Assembly (NCBI GenBank): GCA_027604665.1
Contig: JADGIZ010000078.1
Location: forward strand, 1-29,492
Source: Polyrhizophydium stewartii
Taxonomy: Eukaryota > Chytridiomycota > Chytridiomycetes > Rhizophydiales
DNA: 29,492 nucleotides
Direction: 5' to 3'
Shown: positions 1-8,907 of the stretch, in pieces
Numbering within the stretch: position 1 is the first letter of the stretch
Layout: each line of letters starts with the position of its first letter
The notes under the pieces: model-generated
The model's database searches: none
What the model was told of the DNA's origin: nothing
What the model saw: the letters and a program-made list of their open reading frames with translations, nothing else
Position numbers and translations under genes: made by a program

Positions 1-1853
<1,853 letters not shown>

Positions 1854-2263
1854 GTGGCATCACTCATACACTAATATGCACGCGCGCGCGATCGGCCCCT
1901 TGCATCCCAGACTGTCGGCACACACGTGCCCGCGGCTGCGCCGGTCGTGATTCGCGCCACGTCTGTAGTGTTGCTTGACCGCTTCACGCCCGCTCTTTCT
2001 TCTCTACTCTTTCTTGCTTTCCCTTCCGCGTCGCTCGACCGCTTCTTCACTCACCCAAACCCGCCTTTCCCCCTCTTCATCAACAACCCGCCCTCAAACG
2101 AGTCGCCGAGCATACCCGCATGTAATTACGATTGTCACACACCTGTATCTGTGTGAGAGTCGCTGGAGAGGGACCCCACACTTGGTTTTCTTACTCTCCT
2201 TAAACATGTTGGTTCCGCGCCTTTCGACTTGATTTTTATTGTGTGTGCTGCTTGCATGCTGGT
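1854..2263. other. Convergent 3' intergenic region between DED1 and the SRAP gene
   Basis: A 410-bp region between two gene ends that face each other. It has a pyrimidine-rich stretch at about 1980-2095 and a small inverted repeat (CACAC..GTGTG, about 2136-2156). It is less GC-rich than its surroundings, as expected for 3' UTRs and transcription ends. I see no tRNA or convincing coding sequence here. Confidence 0.6.
2235..2240 (-). terminator. AATAAA poly(A) signal of the SRAP gene
   Basis: An exact AATAAA on the minus strand, 24 nt downstream of the SRAP stop codon, in an AT-rich pocket. The placement fits a eukaryotic polyadenylation signal. Confidence 0.6.
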
Positions 2264-3739
2264 TCATTGGTCTTGCGCCGTCCTGAAGAAGTCGGTGATG
2301 CGCCGCTTTCCCGCGCGGCTCTTGTGCTCCTTGCCGCCGTCCTCGCGCGCGTGCTTCTTGGCCGGCGATGCCGAAGGCTGGGCTGGCGACGCCGAAGACT
2401 TGGCCGGCGAGATCTTGGCCGGCGATGCCGAAGGCTGGGCTGGCGACGCCGAAGACTTGGCCGGCGAGATCTTGGCCGGCGATGCAGCGGGCTTGGTCTC
2501 GCCAGTGGACATGGCCGCCGCGAGCGATGAGGCGGCCGCCGACGGCGTGCGCGATCGCGCGGGCCAGTAAGAGTCCAGCGGCTTGCTCAGCGTCCTGCGC
2601 CGGATGCACTCGGGCCCGTCAAACGAAAGCTTATTCATCTTGGTAGTCACAGGGAACCTGCGCTCCGCCGAGTCAGTGCGCCGAGGTGCGCAGCGACCGC
2701 GCCACAGCCAGCAGGGCGTGTCACGCACCATTCGAGCTGCGAGTCGTCGGGCACAAGCAGCGCGGCGAGCGCATCGCTCCACCGCGCGGCCGGGTCGAGC
2801 CACTTGCTGCGCGCCTCCTCGGTCGTGAGGAGCGCGGGCATGCGGTCGTGCAGCCACGACAGGCGCTTGCCCGCGGGGCACGTCACGATCACAAACTCGC
2901 CGTCCTGAACGCCATCGCCGCCCTCCTCGCCCTCTTCGGGTGACCTCTTGAACGGCCGCCACAGGCCCGCAACAAAGAGCAGCGCGGAGCCGTCCGTGGG
3001 CCGGATGGCGTACGGCTGCGGGCGGGCGCTCATGGACACTCCGCCGGCGTGCTCGGCCAGGCCCCGCGCGGCGCTGTGTCCCGGCGAGGCAGCGCTGTTG
3101 TCGGCATCGCCGCTGTTGTCTGTGTCGCTGGCGACATCGCGCTCGGCATCGGCTGCCTCGCCGCCGGCCTCGTGCTTAGCGCGCCGCGCCTGGCGGTCCT
3201 GGTGCAGCCACTCGTAGTAGCCCTGAATGGGCACGACGCAGCGGTGCGTGTGCCGCATGTCGCGGAACATGGGCCGCTCGCTCGACCCGAGCGTCTCACA
3301 GCGGCAGTTGAGCACCAGCGCGCGGCTGCCGCTGCTCGTCGGCGGAAGAATCCCCCAGCGCTGGCCAGGGGCAGCGTCAGCCGTCCAGCGGGCACCGGCG
3401 GGCACACTTCGCCGGCCTACCATGGTCTGCAGCGCTCGGCCGCCGCCAGGCGCGTCCGCCCGAACAACCGGGTGCTGCCGCCCCGGCCCGACTGCAGCGC
3501 CGCCGTCAGCATCAGCGCCGACGGGAAGTCGCAGCACACCTGCCCACCGTTATAAGAGGCCCGGAACGCCTGCCGCCGGAACCACACTCGCACGCCCGCA
3601 CGCTGCTCGATCTCGTCCGCATCCTGCGCCCGCCACCCCAGTGCGCGCGGCGTCGGCGTCGGCGTCGGCGTCAGCCCCGGTTTATCCGCACGTTCACTGC
3701 CAGCTTCCGCACCACTGCGGCCAATATCCGCGTGCACAT
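2264..3739 (-). CDS. HMCES: SRAP-domain protein (HMCES/YedK family), abasic-site DNA-protein crosslinker
   Basis: SRAP proteins cap abasic sites in single-stranded DNA through a covalent bond with Cys2 (family knowledge). Minus-strand exons: 3713-3739, 3548-3623, 3421-3491, 2729-3360, 2264-2657; introns of 89, 56, 60 and 71 nt; 399 residues, all phases consistent. The first exon is 27 nt. Catalytic landmarks are present: Cys2, the ASYNVGPGRQ segment (split by intron 2), LQTM/RWGILP (split by intron 3), NCRCET, GYYEW with Glu108, and LHDRMP with His229. The start motif reads MCTR instead of the usual MCGR. A roughly 45-residue acidic/Ser-rich insert follows the GYYEW region. The C-terminal tail has duplicated SPAK-type repeats and ends in KRRITDFF (386-393), which resembles a PCNA-interacting PIP box with Lys in the Gln position. 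The start lies only 48 bp below the upstream ankyrin gene. Very likely functional; the exon 1 model is the least certain part. Confidence 0.9.
2361..2485 (-). repeat. 57-bp perfect tandem duplication in the SRAP tail, plus partial third copy
   Basis: Bases 2361-2417 and 2418-2474 are identical 57-bp copies, and 2475-2485 begins a third. Each copy adds 19 residues of SPAK/SPAQ-type sequence to the SRAP protein without breaking the frame. Perfect identity suggests a recent expansion. Confidence 0.9.
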
Positions 3740-3787
3740 TTTGCCGGGAAAGATCGAGTTTCCCTGCTCAGCGGCAACCAGATGCCT

Positions 3788-5497
3788 TCATTCCGCTTCA
3801 AAACCAACACGCATGCGCCTGTCGCTCAGCTCGGCCAGCTTGCGCTTGAGCACAGGATGCGCGTGCTCGTCGCACCACTCTACGCTGGGTGTTTCATGCA
3901 TCCAGGACGAGATTGTTTCGGTCACCTGGGCTCCGGCTTCAACGAGGCGATCCAGAACGTCGAGCGTCCTTGCAAGCTCGGCCTCGTCCGGCGCAGCTTC
4001 CGAAACAAAACGGACGACGTCGAACACGCTTGCGTGCATGTCATTCTCCAAGGTGTATCCGCCGTCGAGTAGCATCTCGATCGTGTCGAGCATGGATGAA
4101 ACGCTCGGCTTGGAATCGTGATATTGGCTTGGCCTGAGGCGCAGACGCGAAAGCAGCTCTTTGTCGACTTGCGAGATCAGCTTGGCTCTGCCCGAGTCAT
4201 GGTGGTAGAAAATGCTGTATACATCCTTGGCCTTGAGATTGATGGAACTACGGAGGCATATATCGACTTCCTGATAGTCGTACTGGTCCTCATAATTGCC
4301 GAGGTCGTATTCGTCGTCATTTTCACCGTCGCTGTCATTGTTGCTGTTGCCGTCCCTGCTGTTCCCATCTTCATGGTTGTCCTCGTCGCCGCTGTCGTCG
4401 TCGTTGCGATCGTTCCGAGGCGTCCGTGCTTTGCTGGCGTCATAAAAGCCCTTGGGCGGTGCGCCGGCGCGCAACAAGACGTCACAGCAGCCTGCGTCGC
4501 CGGATCGGCACGCAGCCATGAACGGCGAGGCCCGATACATCGTGACGCTGCCAATGTCCTTGATCTCGGCACACAGCTTGGCGAGCAGATCTGGCCTTCG
4601 TGCGTTGATGGCCGAGAACACTGCGACATTGCGTGACGTCGCAACCGCGCCGTGGTGGAGAAGCAGCCGCTGCGCTTCTTGGCGGTGCCAGCCACGCATC
4701 TTGATCTGGGAAAGATCGAGCGGCGTCTGGCCGCTGCGGTTGCGCTCGTTGATCCACAGAGCAGCAAAGCGGTCGGCACGGCCATTGCGGCGCACAGGCC
4801 GCGGATCCGTCTCGCCCTTGACAGTGTGCTTGAGCAGCTCCTTGAGGGTCTCCATCCCACCGTATCTCGAGCGCAGCGCCAGGTGAAGCAGGTTGCCGCC
4901 GAACTTGACCTGCCAGTCGAGAGGAGCGCCGTGGTCCAACAGCACCCGCACGACGCCGTGACGACTCTTCCGCACCGCGGAAGCCAGCGCATGGCCCTTG
5001 GCGCTGCGGCCCGCGACGCCGCCTCGCAGCAGCAGCATCACCAGCTGCACACGAGCTCGCGGCTGTGCGTCCCGAAGCGGTGGCCCGAGCTCGGCGGCCA
5101 GCTGGAGCGTTCGGCACCACACAATCGGCGCGGCTTGTGTGCTGCTGGCGGCTTCGCCTTCGGCGGCCGGCTCCTCGTCGTCTTCGTCGCTGTCGCTGTC
5201 ACCGCCGCTGTCGCTGTCACCGCCGCTGTCGCCGTCGCTGTCGCTGTCGTTGTGGCCATTGTGTCTGGCCCTGCTGACTGCCGTTGCAGGCGGTCTGGTC
5301 AAAGTGCCCAGCCCGCTCGAGCGGTCGAGCGACAGTGCAGCCGCACGCCAGGCCAGTGCCGCCACGCGGCTCGTGAGCAGCCGGCGCAGCGTGCGGCACG
5401 TTGCCTCGAGCCGCGGCAGCGACAGCGGGTCCATGCGGCCGGCCCGCACGCAGATGGCGACCAGCAGCTCCGTCGGCAGGGCAACCAGGTGGACCAT
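3788..5497 (-). CDS. F-box-like/ankyrin-repeat protein, copy 1
   Basis: Single-exon gene, 569 residues. Residues 1-50 (LPTELLVAIC..LEATCRTLRRLL..LAWR) fit an F-box-like helix set; F-box proteins recruit substrates to SCF ubiquitin ligases (family knowledge; role here inferred). Roughly residues 165-350 hold about five degenerate ankyrin repeats (VRVLLDHGAPLDW, NLLHLALRS, QTPLDLS, RLLLHHGAVA, SPFMAACRSGDAGCCDVLLRAGAP). The last segment includes WCDEHAHPVLKRKLAEL, shared with the neighbouring paralogue. Two acidic low-complexity inserts (about residues 79-112 and a second Asp/Asn-rich one after the repeats) are absent from the paralogue. The start is set at 5497 because the paralogue begins with the same MVHLVALPTE sequence, although the frame stays open further upstream. 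The exact target is unknown. Confidence 0.8.
   Translation of the reverse strand: MVHLVALPTELLVAICVRAGRMDPLSLPRLEATCRTLRRLLTSRVAALAWRAAALSLDRSSGLGTLTRPPATAVSRARHNGHNDSDSDGDSGGDSDSGGDSDSDEDDEEPAAEGEAASSTQAAPIVWCRTLQLAAELGPPLRDAQPRARVQLVMLLLRGGVAGRSAKGHALASAVRKSRHGVVRVLLDHGAPLDWQVKFGGNLLHLALRSRYGGMETLKELLKHTVKGETDPRPVRRNGRADRFAALWINERNRSGQTPLDLSQIKMRGWHRQEAQRLLLHHGAVATSRNVAVFSAINARRPDLLAKLCAEIKDIGSVTMYRASPFMAACRSGDAGCCDVLLRAGAPPKGFYDASKARTPRNDRNDDDSGDEDNHEDGNSRDGNSNNDSDGENDDEYDLGNYEDQYDYQEVDICLRSSINLKAKDVYSIFYHHDSGRAKLISQVDKELLSRLRLRPSQYHDSKPSVSSMLDTIEMLLDGGYTLENDMHASVFDVVRFVSEAAPDEAELARTLDVLDRLVEAGAQVTETISSWMHETPSVEWCDEHAHPVLKRKLAELSDRRMRVGFEAE
4290..4425 (-). repeat. Asp/Asn/Gly-rich low-complexity insert in ankyrin copy 1
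   Basis: Simple-sequence DNA (GTC/GTT/GTCATT-type words on the plus strand) encoding a long acidic, Asn-rich stretch. It directly follows an ankyrin repeat and is missing at the same place in copy 2 (5710-7188). Confidence 0.75.
5180..5260 (-). repeat. GTCGCTGTCACCGCC-type tandem repeat encoding a DSDSGGD tract
   Basis: Imperfect hexamer/15-mer repeats of GTCGCTGTC and ACCGCC words encode an Asp-Ser-Gly tract in ankyrin copy 1, between the F-box-like module and the ankyrin repeats. Copy 2 lacks it. Confidence 0.8.
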
Positions 5498-5563
5498 TTG
5501 GGCAAACTTCCCGAGCCATCTCTCGGCTTCTGTTGGCCACCCGCATCCTGACGACCAGGCCCG
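5313..5563 (-). repeat. Near-identical duplicated 5' module (copy in ankyrin gene 1)
   Basis: Aligns without gaps to 7004-7254 with only five mismatches over 251 bp (positions 5410, 5514, 5519, 5554, 5562). It covers the first about 62 codons and about 66 bp of upstream DNA. Similarity drops sharply on both sides. Confidence 0.92.
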
Positions 5564-5709
5564 ACTCGATGTGCCGCGGGCACGCTTGCATTTGTCTGTT
5601 TCCCTTGCGCTCGCAGCACACAGACCGATGAGCCGCTCTGCCGGGCATCCTGTTGCCTCGCACACGCCGCCTGATGCAAGGCACTTCATTCCGGTCCCGC
5701 TCATTGAGA

Positions 5710-7188
5710 TCACCAAACAAGCCTCATCGGGCGCACGCGCCTGTCGTTCAACTCGGCCAGCTTGCGCTTGAGCACAGGATGCGCGTGCTCGTCGCACCAC
5801 TGCTCGCTGGTTTCCGTTGTCCACCCATTGGCTTGCTCGTGATGCACCGACGCGCCGATGTCGACAAGACGGTCCATCAGCTCGAGCGTTTTGGCAACCT
5901 GTGACTCAGTCGGAGCGGCTTGCATGGTGGTCCGCACCAACTCAAACAATAACGTGCTACTAGTTTGAGGGGTGCACCCTGCATCAAGTGTCATCTCCAA
6001 GTATGAGAGCACCCTCGACAAGCCCGGTCTCTGCTCCGGAGGACGTCTCCAGGTTGAACACAATCTTGAGATCAGGTCAGACTTTGTATAGCTCTTCCAG
6101 TTGACGCAGTCAACTCTATAATGCGCGAGAATCGAAAAGGTCTCGATGCGGCCTTCGTCAGGATACAATTGGGTGCTAAACTCCACCTCGGATTGCATGT
6201 TGTATCCGAACATCTCTCGAGTGTGCTCGTCGACGCCGAACAGGCCTTTTGGAGCAGCCCCGGCGCGAATCAGAACGTCGCAGCAGCCGGCGTCACCAAC
6301 TTGCGCAGCCACGATAAACGGAGATGGACGACGGCCAGTGACTTCGCCAACGTTTCTGATCTCGGCACACAACTTGGCGAGCAGATCAGGCCTGCGGGCG
6401 TTGATGGCAGAGTGCACAGCAGCCTCGGGCGTGGTCGCAATGGCGCCGCGGTCGATCAGTAAGCGGGCCATGTGCCGTCGCCGATTCCCATGCTGCCGAG
6501 TGTGCACCAGGTCCAACGGCGTGCGGCCGCTCTGGTCGCGCTCGTTGATCCACAGCGCAGTCGAGCGGTCGACTCTGCCATTGCGCTGCACCGGTCGCGG
6601 GTCTGCCTCGCCTGCGACAACATGCTTGAGCAGCTCTGCAAGGACCTGGCAGTCGGACGCATTGCGCACATGTACCGCGAGATGCAGCAGGCTTCCGCCG
6701 TACTTGACTGGACCGTCGAGTGGAACGTCATACGCCAGCAAGGCCCTCACAACGCCAACACGGTCCATGCGCACCGCCTCGGCCAGCGCGCGGCCCTTGG
6801 TGCTGCGGCGGCCGATGTCGCCGCGCAGCAGCAGCATCACCAGCTGTGAGCGAGCGCGGGCGGGTTCCCAAGCCACCCTCAGCGCCGCGAGTCTGACAGC
6901 GGCCTCAAGCATGTGGTTCCACGGGAGGTGCGCGGCCTCGCTGCCACTGCCGGCCGTCTGCTCGCGCTCGCCTCCCCGGGGTCGCTCGATCAGCGCACAG
7001 AGGCCGCTCGAGCGGTCGAGCGACAGTGCAGCCGCACGCCAGGCCAGTGCCGCCACGCGGCTCGTGAGCAGCCGGCGCAGCGTGCGGCACGTTGCCTCGA
7101 TCCGCGGCAGCGACAGCGGGTCCATGCGGCCGGCCCGCACGCAGATGGCGACCAGCAGCTCCGTCGGCAGGGCAACCAGGTGGACCAT
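5710..7188 (-). CDS. F-box-like/ankyrin-repeat protein, copy 2
   Basis: Single-exon gene, 492 residues, in tandem with copy 1 and 212 bp upstream of it. Residues 1-63 are identical to copy 1 except Leu30 to Ile, forming the same F-box-like module. The middle has about five ankyrin-type repeats (VRALLAYDVPLDG, SLLHLAVHVRN, RTPLDLV, RLLIDRGAIA, SPFIVAAQVGDAGCCDVLIRAGAAPKG). The C-terminus shares WCDEHAHPVLKRKLAEL. Between these ends the two proteins have diverged clearly, and copy 2 lacks both acidic inserts. It probably arose by tandem duplication. A role as an SCF substrate adaptor is inference from the domain pair; an unrelated protein-binding role is possible. Confidence 0.8.
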   Translation of the reverse strand: MVHLVALPTELLVAICVRAGRMDPLSLPRIEATCRTLRRLLTSRVAALAWRAAALSLDRSSGLCALIERPRGGEREQTAGSGSEAAHLPWNHMLEAAVRLAALRVAWEPARARSQLVMLLLRGDIGRRSTKGRALAEAVRMDRVGVVRALLAYDVPLDGPVKYGGSLLHLAVHVRNASDCQVLAELLKHVVAGEADPRPVQRNGRVDRSTALWINERDQSGRTPLDLVHTRQHGNRRRHMARLLIDRGAIATTPEAAVHSAINARRPDLLAKLCAEIRNVGEVTGRRPSPFIVAAQVGDAGCCDVLIRAGAAPKGLFGVDEHTREMFGYNMQSEVEFSTQLYPDEGRIETFSILAHYRVDCVNWKSYTKSDLISRLCSTWRRPPEQRPGLSRVLSYLEMTLDAGCTPQTSSTLLFELVRTTMQAAPTESQVAKTLELMDRLVDIGASVHHEQANGWTTETSEQWCDEHAHPVLKRKLAELNDRRVRPMRLVW

Positions 7189-7254
7189 TTGGGCAAACTT
7201 CCCGGGCCAACTCTCGGCTTCTGTTGGCCACCCGCATCCTGACGGCCAGGCCTG
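7004..7254 (-). repeat. Near-identical duplicated 5' module (copy in ankyrin gene 2)
   Basis: Partner of 5313-5563; see there for the mismatches. It includes the start codon and upstream DNA, so the two genes may share core promoter or 5' UTR sequence. Confidence 0.92.
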
Positions 7255-7372
7255 CGCCGAACATCTGGGGATCTGAGTCTACTCTCAACGCAACACCCGG
7301 GCGACAACTGTTTTTGGATAACTATATTTATGTGTCTGATGGTGGTGAATGATGGGCAGGCGAAAGCTGCAC

Positions 7373-8170
7373 TCACGGCCAGCACTTGGATGGCGTGGGG
7401 TTGAGGTTGTCGGACGACGGTGACGACGTGGGCGTGCTGGAGCTTGTCGAAGTCCGAGTTGAGGTTGAGGTGGCGGTCTGGGAAGACGTTGTAGATCCAG
7501 CGAGACTGGAAGAGGATGTGGATGATGCCGAGGGCGATGCGGATGTGGAAGTTGATGAAGTCGAAGTTGATGCGACGCTCGAGGTGGTGGAGCTTGAAGT
7601 TGGCTTGGAGCTGCTCGAGGTCGAGAAGGACGCTGACGCAGTGCTTGAGGTGGGCTCGGATGACGTCGAAGTCGATGTGCTTGAGCTCGTTGCAGGCTCG
7701 GAACTGCTGGAAGCCGACGAGGTGGTGCTCGATGTCGGCTCGGACGTGCTTGAAGTCGACGATGTGGAGCTCGTGGCAGGCTCAGAGGTGGTCGAGCTTG
7801 ACGAAGCGGAGCTTGTCGTTGGCTCGGAGCTGCTGGAAGTCGAGGTGCTCGAGCTCGTCGCGGGTTTAGAAGTCGAGGCCGATGTTGGCTCAGAGCTGCT
7901 CGAGCTTGAGGAAGCAGTGCTCGATGTCGGCTCGGTCGACGACGATGCGGTCGTTGCTGTTGGCGTCGCGGTCGATTGGGAGCATTGTGCAGTAACGGTC
8001 TCGATGACTCGCTCGGTGAAGGTCGTTGAAGCGACGGTCAAAGTGACGGTTGGGCCTGAGGTGACGGTGATGGTCACAGCATTCGAGCATGCGGAGATGC
8101 TCTGACCTGCGGCAAGTGGGGCGGCCACGGCCAGGAACAGCGGCAAGAGACGGGCGATCGATGCGAGCAT
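7373..8170 (-). CDS. Secreted Ser/Thr-rich mucin-like protein
   Basis: A 265-residue protein. It starts with a clear signal peptide (MLASIARLLPLFLAVAAPLAAG, shown as one charged residue then a hydrophobic core, with cleavage likely near residue 21). A short non-repetitive segment with two Cys (SACSN..TAQCSQ) follows, and then about 170 residues almost entirely Ser, Thr, Ala, Glu and Pro with recurring SSSEPTSS words. Such proteins are usually heavily O-glycosylated wall or surface proteins in fungi (family knowledge). There is no obvious GPI-anchor tail; it ends in PSKCWP. The TGA stop is embedded in a perfect GTGAGT donor, so a further 3' exon cannot be excluded, though I found no convincing one before the next gene. 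Function unknown. Confidence 0.75.
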   Translation of the reverse strand: MLASIARLLPLFLAVAAPLAAGQSISACSNAVTITVTSGPTVTLTVASTTFTERVIETVTAQCSQSTATPTATTASSSTEPTSSTASSSSSSSEPTSASTSKPATSSSTSTSSSSEPTTSSASSSSTTSEPATSSTSSTSSTSEPTSSTTSSASSSSEPATSSSTSTSTSSEPTSSTASASFSTSSSSKPTSSSTTSSVASTSTSSTSTSASPSASSTSSSSLAGSTTSSQTATSTSTRTSTSSSTPTSSPSSDNLNPTPSKCWP

Positions 8171-8907
8171 GGCTTCGGGCTTGGTCGGGAAATGGTGGCG
8201 CGGCTGAGGATCGCGAAGATGGCGGGCAAGCTCTGGAGGATGTCAGGCTGTAAACTCCGCTGGGGATAAATCACGGGCGGCTCGAGCTCGGCGAGACGAC
8301 GGTCAAGCTCAGACACGAAGGTGCTGGGTGGGTCTAGTCTGCGACGTTTGGCGAGAGGCGACAGAGCGTGCAGTCTCGGGTGAGCGTGGACCCCAGACGC
8401 AGCCGCTGTGCGCGTTGGCATAGGGGCTAACCTGCTGGCGCTGGGCGGCGGCTGGTGAAGTGGCGGCTTTGTGCGAGCTGGGCGACTTTGGGCTTTTTGA
8501 GCGTTTGCAGCTCTCTGGTTCGTTCAGCCGTCGATTCAGCCGGACGGGCACTTATACGCCGGCTCGATCAATTATGTGGGTCGGCCGTTGACACTCGAGA
8601 ATTAATATTTGGGGTGCGGCATCGGGATTCAAGCAAGCATGAACGGAGGCGGCGGGCCGACGGGCGGTTACGAGTGCGCCGGCGGCTGAGCAGACCCGTG
8701 TGCAGGCGCGTGTGCGGCGAGGTGTGGGCAGGGGAGCCCGGGCCAGGCGGGGAAGGCGGCGGCCGGAGCGCCCAAACGCCGGCGTCCAGGTGTCGGCCGC
8801 GCTGGCGTTGGCGTCATCGCGCCGCGAGCCAATCGCGGCTCGCCACGCCGCTTCACGGCCGCACACAAAAGCCGGCCGCCGGCGTTTGCGGTTCCCGTGC
8901 AAGACGG
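8171..8907. other. Divergent intergenic/promoter region
   Basis: A 737-bp region between the mucin-like gene (-) and the SARAF-like gene (+), presumably with promoters for both. An AT-rich island at about 8570-8615 (including ATTAATATTT) and a GGATAAATC stretch near 8263 stand out from GC-rich surroundings. A small minus-strand open frame at 8074-8421 has a partly protein-like composition and overlaps the mucin start in another frame. I regard it as a possible upstream ORF, not a gene. Confidence 0.5.

Noticed and set aside
1854..2263. tRNA or other structured RNA in the DED1/SRAP gap
   Set aside because: Only a small hairpin is visible; no cloverleaf or A/B box pattern could be recognised.
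5498..5824. 109-codon N-terminal extension of ankyrin copy 1 into the end of copy 2
   Set aside because: The paralogue starts at the matching MVHLVALPTE, and the extension overlaps the coding end of copy 2 in another frame.
6990..7385. Further 3' exon of the mucin-like gene after the GTGAGT at its stop
   Set aside because: Candidate acceptors lead into non-conserved sequence and then into the 5' region of ankyrin copy 2; no protein-like continuation was found.
8455..8907. Upstream extension of the SARAF-like frame
   Set aside because: It would bury the signal peptide; the start at 8908 places the hydrophobic segment at the N-terminus as in the family.
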